A DNA stretch of 64,000 nt from an uncultured Monoglobus sp. (GCA_947630505.1 CANRHV010000004.1:1-64000), one strand, 5' to 3'; numbered from the stretch's first letter, positions 44,501 through 52,653 are shown. Made by a program: numbers and translations. Notes: generated by a model from the sequence alone, not told the origin.

Positions 44501-44933
44501 GGTCGAGACTGTCGGAAACGATAATATCGGCTGCATTTCAATATTCGGCAATCCGCTCATATTCTGGTCGAGCATCGCGGCGTTTGTGTACACTTCGGTT
44601 GTCGGAATTATCAAGAAAGACAAAAAAGTCCTGTTCCTGGTTGTGGCTCTCGCGGCGCAGTTCCTGCCCTGGGTGCTGGTAACAAGATGCGTGTTTATCT
44701 ATCACTTCTTCGCCAGCACGCCGTTCCTTATCATAATGATCGTGTACACTCTGCGCGATCTTGAGGAGCGCTTCGACTGGTTCAAGCATATTTCAAACGC
44801 CTATGTCGCTCTGTGCGGAGCGCTGTTTGTGGCGTTCTATCCGGTGCTGTCGGGTATGACCATAACAAAGAACTATTCAAACATCTGGCTCAGATGGCTA
44901 AGCAGCTGGGTATTCCATAACAGAGGAAACTAA
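41595..44933 (+). CDS. Giant double GT-C glycosyltransferase, PMT (GT39) type with discoidin domain
   Basis: 1112 residues. TTG start after AGGAGT at 41581. An N-terminal charged Lys/Glu segment is followed by a GT-C membrane module (about 80-470; DTDMSCWIAWGSKLISEGP, FCDYPPGYITILGF, motifs of mannosyltransferases), then an extracellular F5/8 type C (discoidin)-like domain (about 565-665; FGSTQTVDTVTYYDG, TQARYIRGV), then a PMT/GT39 module (about 688-1112; YFDEIYHPRTAYEHL, TTHPPLGKLIMSIG, FDFMHFSLTRMGTIDSYPV). PMT enzymes transfer mannose from polyprenyl phosphate to Ser/Thr of secreted proteins. Two GT-C modules plus a sugar-binding loop on one chain are unusual. Located directly after the DHHW gene. 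Confidence 0.88.
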   Translation: MYLAYLIAVLFILLFAAVQKFVNPNRLAPALPELEPEPEHKSGKKKKGKKVEKAENNAEETRKIPKFSLKKNEIPTRFFVIAALAALAVRMFMGYFLKGYDTDMSCWIAWGSKLISEGPGHFYAPDYFCDYPPGYITILGFFAWLNQTFGLSDKATQLCFKMPGILADLGLMIAVFKIGSKELGKKQALILGIFLMLNPLLLVNSSAWGQIESLLSLFLVLSMYNLYKKNWYLSGILYVLAVLIKPQALMVGPVFLFAFVASRDWKMILKMIGIGIILAFLFIVPFNYDAWASGAGFGAAFNPMWIIKKYGSTLASYPYFTINAFNIYSLFKLNWVSLEMGGTAQTLLNILNYLMIIVAVGGAFVLYIKIKSESGKIFIPSFFIIAFLFTFGLKMHERYLITPIIFLLFEYMLSKNKRTLWVFTVFSSVNFINVFCILRYKLMFNTTGPHYSALSLASLIEVVTFIVSMLIFLQDYILNPVEGADGKELPLDRLSAKIKTTYLSAVSKVYAKTSGLLRIDPKTPQKTEKIVRADMLIMAVIVVIYSVVAYINLGGFNNPQTFYKPSAVNEQVTIDFGSTQTVDTVTYYDGIGDVSKDPGLKLSASTDGKNWTDINVTTKLLSVFKWEVVKLSSPTQARYIRGVAESTDYRLFEVAFWRPDGTKIDVQNVTGPGDCANIADEPDTAQYRTSFKNSTYFDEIYHPRTAYEHLHMMPYYETTHPPLGKLIMSIGIAIFGMCPFGWRCMGTLFGVIMLPLMYVLLKKLFERTRYSVLGTLIFAFDFMHFSLTRMGTIDSYPVTFIIAMYLFMFLFGKRALDYAKNSPEKLRNGKTYLRLLGTLALSGLMFGFGAASKWICIYAGGGLAVELLLIFIGTYMALPKKKKKLFWGFLIKTCLACLVLFVAIPGAIYVLSYLPISMVEGYPDVWHTMLRNQSYMFNYHKDLDATHPYSSKWYQWAIDYRPLWGYSAPVETVGNDNIGCISIFGNPLIFWSSIAAFVYTSVVGIIKKDKKVLFLVVALAAQFLPWVLVTRCVFIYHFFASTPFLIIMIVYTLRDLEERFDWFKHISNAYVALCGALFVAFYPVLSGMTITKNYSNIWLRWLSSWVFHNRGN

Positions 44934-44949
44934 AAAGCGGGGATAAATT

Positions 44950-45792
44950 ATGAGAGAAATAAACGCGAAAACCATTACGGACACAGTGGAGCGAATGTGT
45001 ATCGACGCCAACTGCTGCTTGAACGACGATATCAAGTCGGCGCTTGAGCGCGGTCTTGACGCCGAGACAAACGCCGCCGCGAAAGACACGCTGCAAAACA
45101 TACTCAAAAACGCGGACATCGCGGCGGCCGAGGAGCTGCCGATCTGTCAGGACACGGGCATGGCGGTATTCTTTATAAAAGTCGGTCAGGATGTCCATAT
45201 CACCGGCGGACTTTTAAGTGACGCGGTGAACGAGGGCGTGCGCCGCGGCTACGAGAGCGGTTATCTGCGCAAGTCGGTCGTGGCAGACCCGATAAGGCGC
45301 GGCAACACCGGCGACAACACGCCGGCTATAATCCATACCGAGCTCGTCGCGGGCGACAGCATCGAGATAACTATCGCGCCCAAGGGCTTCGGCAGCGAGA
45401 ACATGAGCGCGATAAAAATGCTCAAGCCCTCCGAGGGCCTGAGCGGCGTGATAGATTTTGTTGTAGACACCGTAAGGAACGCGGGAAGCAACCCGTGCCC
45501 GCCCATAGTGGTCGGCGTGGGAATAGGCGGCTCGTTTGAAAAGGCGGCGCTTATGGCGAAACAGGCGCTGCTTAGGAGCGTTGACTCGAATAACCCCGAC
45601 CCGTACTACGCGGAGCTTGAAAGCACTCTGCTCAAAAAAATAAACGAGACGGGCATCGGCCCTCAGGGCTACGGCGGAGCGACGACCGCTTTGGGCGTCA
45701 ATGTCGAGACCTTCCCCACCCACATAGCCGGAATGCCCTGCGCGGTAAACATAAGCTGCCACGTGACGCGGCACCTGACAAAAATAATTTGA
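44950..45792 (+). CDS. Fumarate hydratase/tartrate dehydratase-type Fe-S alpha subunit
   Basis: 280 residues, full-length alpha subunit of class I hydro-lyases. Cysteine ligands for the 4Fe-4S cluster: EELPICQDTGMAVFF, GSNPCPPIVVGVGIGG and the C-terminal ISCHVTRHLTKII. It normally pairs with a beta subunit (about 180 residues) directly downstream, but the next gene here is the aro leader. Either the beta subunit is elsewhere, or the protein is inactive alone. The start at 44950 has only a GGG(A)-type site. Confidence 0.9.
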   Translation: MREINAKTITDTVERMCIDANCCLNDDIKSALERGLDAETNAAAKDTLQNILKNADIAAAEELPICQDTGMAVFFIKVGQDVHITGGLLSDAVNEGVRRGYESGYLRKSVVADPIRRGNTGDNTPAIIHTELVAGDSIEITIAPKGFGSENMSAIKMLKPSEGLSGVIDFVVDTVRNAGSNPCPPIVVGVGIGGSFEKAALMAKQALLRSVDSNNPDPYYAELESTLLKKINETGIGPQGYGGATTALGVNVETFPTHIAGMPCAVNISCHVTRHLTKII

Positions 45793-45811
45793 TATTTTTT
45801 CAAAAAACACT

Positions 45812-45840
45812 TGCAATTTGCTTGAATATATTGTATAATA
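45812..45840 (+). promoter_or_regulatory. Promoter of the aromatic operon
   Basis: TTGCAA (45812-45817), 17 bases, TATAAT (45835-45840). Transcription from about 45847 would include the leader ORF and attenuator. Confidence 0.85.
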
Positions 45841-45878
45841 TCAGGCAGTGTTTTAAATTAATGCACAAGGAGTTAAAA

Positions 45879-46004
45879 ATGAGTAATCTGCCGCAGGGAA
45901 AACTTGACAACACAGCAGAATATTTCTACTTTAGCCACAGCTTTTACTTTAGCTTTGGCTATTTTCCGTGCCGCAATTCAGGTAAAGCCCGTTTATGCTC
46001 CTAA
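45879..46004 (+). CDS. 41-residue Phe/Tyr-rich leader peptide
   Basis: ATG after AAGGAG (45867-45872), 41 codons. Residues 15-29 read YFYFSHSFYFSFGYF: six Phe and four Tyr in 15 codons, and none elsewhere. The peptide has no recognisable domain. It is followed by hairpins and a terminator before aroF, so translation speed on the aromatic stretch would report charged tRNA-Phe and tRNA-Tyr. Chance is very unlikely given position, promoter, ribosome site and terminator. Leader-peptide attenuation is typical of Proteobacteria and Actinobacteria and uncommon in Firmicutes. Confidence 0.85.
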   Translation: MSNLPQGKLDNTAEYFYFSHSFYFSFGYFPCRNSGKARLCS

Positions 46005-46068
46005 TATAAAAGCATAAAACTTTGAAAATTATTCAAGGATGGGCTTTGCGCTCGTCCTTTTTATTTTT
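45940..46068 (+). promoter_or_regulatory. Aromatic operon attenuator (mutually exclusive hairpins)
   Basis: Region 1 GCTTTTAC (45940-45947, inside the Phe/Tyr codons) can pair with region 2 GTAAAGC.. (45982-45990). Region 2 GTAAAGCCC can instead pair with GGGCTTTGC (46041-46049), nine pairs, which would break the terminator. A local hairpin GTTTATGC/GCATAAAAC (45991-45998, 46012-46020) sits between. A ribosome paused on Phe/Tyr codons would free region 2 and allow read-through. Stem choices were made by eye. Confidence 0.75.
46035..46068 (+). terminator. Intrinsic terminator of the aro leader
   Basis: AAGGATGGGC (46035-46044) pairs with GCTCGTCCTT (46050-46059) around a short loop and is followed by TTTTTATTTTT, a strong T-run. 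It is the terminator member of the attenuator. Confidence 0.88.
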
Positions 46069-46095
46069 ACAAACACATATTCAGGAGGAAATAAA

Positions 46096-47115
46096 ATGGT
46101 AGTAATCTTAAAACCGAAAACAAGCGAGGATGACGTAACAAAAATCATATCATACATCGAGGACATGGGCCTCGACGTTATGATAAACAAGGGCGTTGAC
46201 TGCACCGTGCTGGGTCTCTTGGGAGACACCAGCCGCATCGACCCCGACACGCTGATGCTCAACGTGCACGTTGACCGCGTTATGCGCATAGCGGAGCCGT
46301 TCAAAAAGGCCAGCCGCAAGTTCCATCCCGAGCCGACCGAGATAAAGGTCGGGAACGCGGTGATAGGAAAAGAGGGCACGTTCACGGTCATGGCGGGTCC
46401 GTGCAGCGTCGAGACCGAGGAGCAGATCATACACGTCGCCGAAAGCGTCAAAAAAAGCGGAGCGGCTCTGCTGAGAGGCGGAGCGTTTAAGCCCAGGACC
46501 TCGCCCTACTCGTTCCAGGGACTCGAGCTCGAGGGTCTGCGCCTGCTCAAAGAGGCGAGAGACAAAACAGGTCTGCCCATCGTGACCGAGATCATGTCTC
46601 CGAAAATGGTCGAGGTTTTCGAGAAGGACGTTGACGTGATACAGGTGGGTGCAAGAAACATGCAGAACTTTGATTTGCTCAAAGAGCTGGGCAAGACATC
46701 AAAGCCCATTCTATTAAAGCGCGGTCTCTCGGCCACGATCGAGGAATGGCTTATGTCCGCCGAGTACATTTTGGCCGAGGGCAATCCCAACGTTATTCTG
46801 TGCGAGCGCGGCATAAGAACCTTTGAGACATACACAAGAAACACTCTTGACCTGAGCGCGATCCCCGCGGTGAAGCGTCTCAGCCACCTTCCCGTGATCG
46901 TCGACCCGTCGCATTCGGCGGGCATGAGCTGGATGGTGGAGCCTTTGTCGCTGGCTGCGATGGCGGTCGGAGCCGACGGACTTATCATAGAAGTTCACAA
47001 CAACCCCGCCAAAGCGTGGTGCGACGGCGCACAGTCTCTGAACGAGACGCAGTTCGACAATCTTATGAAAAAAATGCGCGCCATAGGCAAGCATGTTGAA
47101 AAAGAAATCGTGTGA
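46096..47115 (+). CDS. aroF: 3-deoxy-7-phosphoheptulonate (DAHP) synthase
   Basis: 339 residues. First step of the shikimate pathway: PEP plus erythrose 4-phosphate to DAHP. An N-terminal ferredoxin-like/ACT-like domain (1-80; VVILKPKTSEDDVTKIISYI) precedes the catalytic barrel with FTVMAGPCSVETEEQI, LLRGGAFKPRTSPYSFQG, ILLKRGLSATIEEWL, CERGIRTFETYTRNTLD and PVIVDPSHSAG. The N-terminal domain marks the class often inhibited by Tyr/Phe. GGAGG precedes the ATG at 46096; the longer frame from 46039 would start in the terminator. Confidence 0.96.
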   Translation: MVVILKPKTSEDDVTKIISYIEDMGLDVMINKGVDCTVLGLLGDTSRIDPDTLMLNVHVDRVMRIAEPFKKASRKFHPEPTEIKVGNAVIGKEGTFTVMAGPCSVETEEQIIHVAESVKKSGAALLRGGAFKPRTSPYSFQGLELEGLRLLKEARDKTGLPIVTEIMSPKMVEVFEKDVDVIQVGARNMQNFDLLKELGKTSKPILLKRGLSATIEEWLMSAEYILAEGNPNVILCERGIRTFETYTRNTLDLSAIPAVKRLSHLPVIVDPSHSAGMSWMVEPLSLAAMAVGADGLIIEVHNNPAKAWCDGAQSLNETQFDNLMKKMRAIGKHVEKEIV

Positions 47116-47129
47116 CACGGGTGATAAAA

Positions 47130-47990
47130 ATGGAAAGTGATTTTAAAGTCGCGGTTATCGGCCTGGGTCTGATCGGCGGCTCGCTGGCGTACGCGCTGAG
47201 GGGATTCAGGCGCGCCCTGATCGCGGGCTGCGACATAAACCCCAAGACCCGCGCCGCGGCGCTTAAAAACAAGGCGGTGAGCGAGGTATTTGACAACGCC
47301 GGCGACGCGATCGAGGGGGCCGATCTGGTGGTGTTCTGCACCTATCCCGACAGCATCGGGAACCTGATCGACTTAAATCGCGGCAGGTTCAAAAAAGGCG
47401 CCGTGGTTTCGGAAGTGTGCGGAGTAAAGAGCGGGGTCTCAAAGCGTATCCGCGCGGCCCTGCCCGAGGGCGTCGATTACGTCGGAGGTCACCCGATGGC
47501 CGGAAAAGAGGTCGACGGCTTTGAGAACGCCTCATCCGAGCTGTTCTGGATGAGCGGATTTATAATAACGCCCGACAAAAAATCAAAAAAAAGCAGCATA
47601 GCGCTTTTGCGGGAGATGGCGAAATATATAGGCGCAACCCGCATAGCGACAGCCGATCCCGACGAGCACGACCGCGTGATCGCCTATACAAGCGACCTTA
47701 TGCACGTGGCGGCGTCGGCACTCTGCCTCGACTATCCGCCCGAGATGAACCGCGCTTACACTGCGGGCGCGTTCCGCGACTGCACCAGGGTGGCGCGGAT
47801 AAACGGCGAATTGTGGAGCTCGCTGTTTATTTCAAACAAGAAAAACGTGGTGAGCGAGATCGACCGTCTGATAGGCAGCCTCGAAAAAATACGCGGACTT
47901 GTGGACACAGCTGACCGCGATAATCTCGAAAAGCTGCTCAACACGGTCTGCGAAAACAAGATCACCATGCAGGAAAAGGAGCCTGAATAA
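47130..47990 (+). CDS. tyrA: Prephenate dehydrogenase
   Basis: 286 residues. Oxidatively decarboxylates prephenate to 4-hydroxyphenylpyruvate for Tyr. Rossmann NAD site VIGLGLIGGSLAYALRG, then VSEVCGVKSGVSKRI, GHPMAGKEVDGFENA and a C-terminal helical domain (DEHDRVIAYTSDLMHVAASAL, GAFRDCTRVARIN). No ACT domain, so no direct Tyr-binding regulatory tail. ATG at 47130 after a weak GGGTG. Confidence 0.94.
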   Translation: MESDFKVAVIGLGLIGGSLAYALRGFRRALIAGCDINPKTRAAALKNKAVSEVFDNAGDAIEGADLVVFCTYPDSIGNLIDLNRGRFKKGAVVSEVCGVKSGVSKRIRAALPEGVDYVGGHPMAGKEVDGFENASSELFWMSGFIITPDKKSKKSSIALLREMAKYIGATRIATADPDEHDRVIAYTSDLMHVAASALCLDYPPEMNRAYTAGAFRDCTRVARINGELWSSLFISNKKNVVSEIDRLIGSLEKIRGLVDTADRDNLEKLLNTVCENKITMQEKEPE

Positions 47991-47991
47991 T

Positions 47992-49047
47992 ATGGAAAAA
48001 CTGAGAGTAAACATTCCCAAAAGAGAGTATGATATAATTATCGACAAAGACATATTAAAGAACACCGCGGACTATATCAGAGAGGTTTTCGGAGGCGGAA
48101 AGATCGCCGTTGTGACAGACTCCAACGTGGGCCCGCTGTACGGCGGCACCGTGATAAACAGCCTTAAAAGCGGCGGCTTTGAAACCGAGCTTATCACGAT
48201 CCCGGCCGGGGAGAAGAGCAAAAGCGAAAAATATTTGTTTGAGCTTTATGACAGGATGCTCTCGTTCGGCTTGACGCGCTCCGACCTGATAATAGCTCTG
48301 GGCGGCGGCGTTGTGGGCGACCTGACAGGCTACGCGGCGGCGAGCCTGCTGCGCGGAGTGCCTTATGTTCAGATCCCGACCACTCTGCTTGCGCAGGTGG
48401 ATTCCAGCGTGGGCGGCAAGGTGGCTATAGATCTGCCGAGAGGCAAAAATCTTGTGGGCGCGTTCAACCAGCCCAAAATGGTCATAATCGACACCGAGTG
48501 CTTAAAGACGCTTTCGCCCCGAGTTTTAAGCGACGGAATGGCCGAGGTCATCAAATACGGCGCCATAAAAGACAAAGATTTGTTTGAGCTTTTGGAAAAT
48601 ATAAAAAACACAAAAGAATTGTTTGCAAAAATAGATAAAATAGTATATAATTGTTGTGATATAAAAAGACAGGTGGTAGAGGAGGACGAGTTCGACAAGG
48701 GCGGACGCATGATACTCAATTTCGGCCACACCTTCGGCCACGCCATCGAGAAGCAGTACAACTATGTGACCTACACTCACGGTGAGGCTGTGGGCGTGGG
48801 AATGCGGATGGCGTGCGAGTACGGCGAGCGTCTGGGGCTGACCCCCGCGGGCACCGCCGAGAGAATGATAAAAATCCTTGAAAACTACAGCCTGCCGACA
48901 CATATTGAGATAAGCAAGCGGCAGCTCGGCGACGCGGCCGCCGTCGATAAAAAGGGCGAGGGCGCCTATATCAATCTGATATTGCTGAGCGGCATAGGCG
49001 ACGTGCTTATAAAAAAATTCAAGAAAGACGAGTTTTTGAACATTTAA
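47992..49047 (+). CDS. aroB: 3-dehydroquinate synthase
   Basis: 351 residues. Cyclises DAHP to 3-dehydroquinate with NAD and a metal. Motifs: VTDSNVGPLYGG, TIPAGEKSKSEKYLFELY, ALGGGVVGDLTGYAAA, QIPTTLLAQVDSSVGGK, metal-binding ILNFGHTFGHAIE and HGEAVGVGMRMA. AAAGGAG precedes the ATG at 47992; one base separates it from tyrA. Confidence 0.97.
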   Translation: MEKLRVNIPKREYDIIIDKDILKNTADYIREVFGGGKIAVVTDSNVGPLYGGTVINSLKSGGFETELITIPAGEKSKSEKYLFELYDRMLSFGLTRSDLIIALGGGVVGDLTGYAAASLLRGVPYVQIPTTLLAQVDSSVGGKVAIDLPRGKNLVGAFNQPKMVIIDTECLKTLSPRVLSDGMAEVIKYGAIKDKDLFELLENIKNTKELFAKIDKIVYNCCDIKRQVVEEDEFDKGGRMILNFGHTFGHAIEKQYNYVTYTHGEAVGVGMRMACEYGERLGLTPAGTAERMIKILENYSLPTHIEISKRQLGDAAAVDKKGEGAYINLILLSGIGDVLIKKFKKDEFLNI

Positions 49048-49077
49048 TATATATATTTAACTTTTTTGGAGGATGTT

Positions 49078-50346
49078 ATGGAAGATATTAAAGTAATACG
49101 TCCGAGCATGCTTCGGGGCACCGTGTCGGTGCCGCCGTCCAAAAGCGTGGCTCATCGGGCGATTATTGCTGCGGCTCTGAGCGGCGATGACTGCGTGATC
49201 GAAAATGTGGTTATGTCGGATGACATAACCGCCACCGTGGGCTGTATGCGCGCTTTGGGCGCAAAGTGCCGCGTCAACACCAAGAGCATGACGGTGAGCA
49301 TTTCGGGCAAAAAGACATATAAAGTAAAAAACATGATAACTCTCGACTGCTTTGAGAGCGGCTCGACGCTGCGGTTCCTTATGCCGCTGGCGCTGGGCAG
49401 AGGCGTGCCGGTCAAGTTTATCGGCCGCGGACGGCTGATGAAGCGGCCCCAGACGCCTTACTTCAATATTTTCCGCGAGAAGGGGATCAAGCTCAAGACG
49501 GGCGACGATTATATAATCCTGGACGGAAAGCTCGAGAGCGGAAGCTACGGCCTGGCGGGCAACGTCAGCTCACAGTTCATAACCGGCCTGCTGTTCGCGC
49601 TGCCGCTGCTTGAGGGCGACAGCGAGATTGTCGTATCGGGCGAGTGCGAGAGCAAGGGTTATATCGACCTGACTATTGACATTCTCAAAAAATTCGGTAT
49701 CGAGGTCGAAAATTATAAATACAAGCTGTTCCGCGTAAAAGGCGGACAGAAATACAAAGGCTGCGGCGAGCTCAAGGTCGAGGCCGACTATTCGCAGGCC
49801 GCGTTTTTCCTGGTGGCGGACGCCATCGGCTGCAACGTGGAGTGCATGAATTTAAACCCCGACAGCCTACAGGGCGACCGCGCCATAATCGATATAATAA
49901 AGAGCGCGGGCGGCAGGATCGTCAAAGGCCCAAACGGCGGGCTTATGGCGAAAAAGACGGCGGTCATGCACGGCATCACGATAGACGCCCGCGACATACC
50001 CGATCTGGTGCCTATCTCCGCGGTGCTTTGCTCGTTCCTCGTCGGCGAGAGCCGGATCATAAACGCGGGACGGCTGCGGCTCAAGGAGAGCGACAGACTC
50101 AAGGCGGTATCCACCGAGCTTTCGCGGCTGGGCGTTGATATCCGCGAGACCGCGGACGGCCTTATCATAAACGGCCGCGACCTGCTCGAGAGCAACGTCT
50201 GCTCGTCCTGGAACGACCACCGCATAGCGATGGCGATCGCCATAGCCGCGTGCCGCTCGGAGGGCGAAGTAAGCATAACCGGCGCGGAGCAGGCGGTCAG
50301 AAAATCGTATCCCGACTTCTTTAAGGTATACGACAGACTGGTTTGA
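49078..50346 (+). CDS. aroA: EPSP synthase
   Basis: 422 residues. Joins shikimate 3-phosphate and PEP to EPSP. Motifs: PPSKSVAHRAIIAAALS, NVVMSDDITATVGCM, CFESGSTLRFLMPL, GRLMKRPQTPYF, SSQFITGLLFALPLL, ADYSQAAFFLVADAIG, RLKESDRLKAVS and WNDHRIAMAIAIAA. GGAGGATG precedes the ATG at 49078. Confidence 0.97.
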   Translation: MEDIKVIRPSMLRGTVSVPPSKSVAHRAIIAAALSGDDCVIENVVMSDDITATVGCMRALGAKCRVNTKSMTVSISGKKTYKVKNMITLDCFESGSTLRFLMPLALGRGVPVKFIGRGRLMKRPQTPYFNIFREKGIKLKTGDDYIILDGKLESGSYGLAGNVSSQFITGLLFALPLLEGDSEIVVSGECESKGYIDLTIDILKKFGIEVENYKYKLFRVKGGQKYKGCGELKVEADYSQAAFFLVADAIGCNVECMNLNPDSLQGDRAIIDIIKSAGGRIVKGPNGGLMAKKTAVMHGITIDARDIPDLVPISAVLCSFLVGESRIINAGRLRLKESDRLKAVSTELSRLGVDIRETADGLIINGRDLLESNVCSSWNDHRIAMAIAIAACRSEGEVSITGAEQAVRKSYPDFFKVYDRLV

Positions 50347-50377
50347 TTTAGTATAAAAAACATATTCGGAGGACGGT

Positions 50378-51451
50378 ATGAACATATTCGGAAGAAATAT
50401 AAGGCTCAGCATTTTCGGCGAGTCCCACGGGCTCGGCATAGGCGTTGTGATAGACGGCCTGCCGGGCGGGATAAAGCTGGACCTCAGTAGGATAGAGGCC
50501 GAGATGGAGCGGCGCTCTCCGGGGCGGAGCGGCATTTCGACCTCCCGCCGAGAGGCCGACAAGGTGGAGATCATGTCGGGCTTTGTGAACGGCATGACGA
50601 CAGGCACGCCGATTGCCGGAGTTATCAGAAACACCAACACGATCTCAAAGCACTATGAGAAAGACCTGATGCGCCCCGGCCACGCGGATTACACCGCCTA
50701 TGTGAAGTACGGCGAGAACCGCGACTACCGCGGCGGCGGCCACTTTTCGGCCAGGATAACAGCGCCGTTGGTGTTTGCCGGAGCCGTGGCCAAGCAGGTG
50801 CTTGAGGCCGAGGGTGTGCGCGTGGGCGCGCATATTCTGCGAATCGCCGACGTGTGGGATGAGCCTTTTGATCTCGCGAACGTTTCGGCCGCAGAACTGG
50901 CGGAAGTCTCAAAAAAGGATTTTCCCGTTATTGACGACAAAAAGGGAGAGCAAATGCGCGAGCGCATACTGGCCGCGAAAAATGACATGAACTCGGTGGG
51001 CGGCATCGTTGAGTGCGCGGCGGTGGGTATGCCCGCGGGAAAGGGCGAGCCGTTTTTCGGCTCGGTCGAGAGCCGTCTGTCGGCCATGCTGTATTCGGTT
51101 CCGGCGGTAAAGGCGGTTATGTTCGGCGCGGGAGCGGAATTCGCAGGAATGACAGGAAAAGAGGCTAACGACGAGTTTTACGTTGAAAACGGAGTCGTTA
51201 AAACCTACACCAACAACAACGGCGGCATAAACGGCGGCATAACCAACGGAATGCCGATCGTGTTCCGAACTGTTCTCAAGCCTACCCCATCGATCGCTCA
51301 AAAGCAGCGGACGGTCAATATCGAGAAGATGGAGAACGCCGAGATAGAAATACACGGCAGACATGACCCGTGCGTTGTTCACCGCGGCGCCGTGGTGATC
51401 GAGAACGCGGCGGCGGCCGCGCTGTTGGATTTGCTATATGACAGATTTTAG
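50378..51451 (+). CDS. aroC: Chorismate synthase
   Basis: 357 residues. Makes chorismate from EPSP with reduced FMN. Motifs: FGESHGLGIGVVIDGLPGGI, RRSPGRSGISTSRREADKVE, RPGHADYTAYVKYG and YRGGGHFSARITAPLVFAGA. GGAGG sits before the ATG. The C terminus has RHDPCVVHRGAVVIENAAAA, as in full-length enzymes. Confidence 0.97.
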   Translation: MNIFGRNIRLSIFGESHGLGIGVVIDGLPGGIKLDLSRIEAEMERRSPGRSGISTSRREADKVEIMSGFVNGMTTGTPIAGVIRNTNTISKHYEKDLMRPGHADYTAYVKYGENRDYRGGGHFSARITAPLVFAGAVAKQVLEAEGVRVGAHILRIADVWDEPFDLANVSAAELAEVSKKDFPVIDDKKGEQMRERILAAKNDMNSVGGIVECAAVGMPAGKGEPFFGSVESRLSAMLYSVPAVKAVMFGAGAEFAGMTGKEANDEFYVENGVVKTYTNNNGGINGGITNGMPIVFRTVLKPTPSIAQKQRTVNIEKMENAEIEIHGRHDPCVVHRGAVVIENAAAAALLDLLYDRF

Positions 51452-51462
51452 GATGTGAAAAA

Positions 51463-52641
51463 ATGGACAAAGAGCAAATAAATAATAAAGAAATTGAATA
51501 CGACACAAAGCTGGACGAGCTCCGCGCGGAGATCGACAGGATCGACTCCGAGCTTCTGCCGCTGTTTCTGCGGCGCATGGAGCTGAGCAGCGGCGTCGCG
51601 GACTACAAGCGGGGCGTGGGCAAGGCTGTTCTTGACTCGGAGCGCGAGAAGCAGGTGCTGATGAGCAAGATGGACCTCGTAGAGGGCAAGCGCCAAAAGA
51701 ACGAGGTATACGAGTTCTACGCGGCGATAATGTCGATCAGCCGCGAGCGACAGACCAGAGAGCTTGTGGGCTGCAACCGCACCATGGTCGAGGATCTGCT
51801 CGACCCCAAGTCCCCGATCGATGATCCCAAGATCGTATTCTACGGCGCCGGCGGTTCATATACCGAGCAGGCGGCGATAAAATATTTCGGCGCGGACTCA
51901 AAGCGCCGCAGCGTGCCGACATTCGACGGCGCGTTTTCGGAGCTTGAGAGCGGAAACGCCGACTATGCGGTGCTGCCCATCGAGAATTCGTACACCGGCA
52001 CGATAGCCGACGTGATCGACCTTCTCGCCAAATACGGATATTTCATCACGGGCGAGGTCGACGTGCCGATACGACACTGTCTGCTGGGCGTTCACGGGGC
52101 GGAGCTTTCGGATATCAGGACCGTGTATTCCCACGAGCAGGGCATAATGCAGAGCCGCGAGTTTTTAAAGACATTGGGCGAAGTTGAGCTCAAGGAGTAT
52201 TACAGCACGTCGCAGAGCGCGCAAAAGGTGGCGACGGACGGCGACAAGAGCAAGGCCGCCATCGCGGGACGTCAGAACGCCGAGCTGTACGGGCTCAAGG
52301 TTCTGGCTGAGGACATAAACAACAGCGCCAAAAACACCACGCGGTTTATAATCGTTTCGAAGAATCTTGAGATCGACGAGAGCTGCGACAAGATCAGCGC
52401 CGCGTTCACCCTGCCCCACCAGAGCGGCGAGCTTCACAGAATACTGGCGTGCTTCGCACGGGGTGACCTGAATCTGGTAAAGCTGGAGTCGCGCCCGCTG
52501 TATGACAGGAATTTCGAGTACATGTTTTTTGTGGATTACTGCGGGAATCTGCTTGACGGGCACGTGCGCCGCGTCACCAACAACGTTATCGAGGGCACGG
52601 GCGAGTTCAAGCTGCTCGGGAACTACAAGCTGAAAGAATAA
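51463..52641 (+). CDS. pheA: Bifunctional chorismate mutase/prephenate dehydratase
   Basis: 392 residues. AroQ-type chorismate mutase at about 15-100 (LRAEIDRIDSELLPLFLRRM), prephenate dehydratase about 125-300 (YGAGGSYTEQAAIKYF, YAVLPIENSYTGTIADVIDL, NNSAKNTTRFIIV), and ACT domain at the end (HQSGELHRILACFARGDLNL, SRPLYDRNFEYMFFVDY) that normally binds Phe. Twelve bases after aroC. Confidence 0.95.
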   Translation: MDKEQINNKEIEYDTKLDELRAEIDRIDSELLPLFLRRMELSSGVADYKRGVGKAVLDSEREKQVLMSKMDLVEGKRQKNEVYEFYAAIMSISRERQTRELVGCNRTMVEDLLDPKSPIDDPKIVFYGAGGSYTEQAAIKYFGADSKRRSVPTFDGAFSELESGNADYAVLPIENSYTGTIADVIDLLAKYGYFITGEVDVPIRHCLLGVHGAELSDIRTVYSHEQGIMQSREFLKTLGEVELKEYYSTSQSAQKVATDGDKSKAAIAGRQNAELYGLKVLAEDINNSAKNTTRFIIVSKNLEIDESCDKISAAFTLPHQSGELHRILACFARGDLNLVKLESRPLYDRNFEYMFFVDYCGNLLDGHVRRVTNNVIEGTGEFKLLGNYKLKE

Positions 52642-52653
52642 GAGGTATTATAT

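Noticed and set aside
45789-45878. Longer start for the aromatic leader ORF
   Set aside because: The extension lies upstream of the promoter start site and has no ribosome site; the ATG at 45879 with AAGGAG is clearly preferred.
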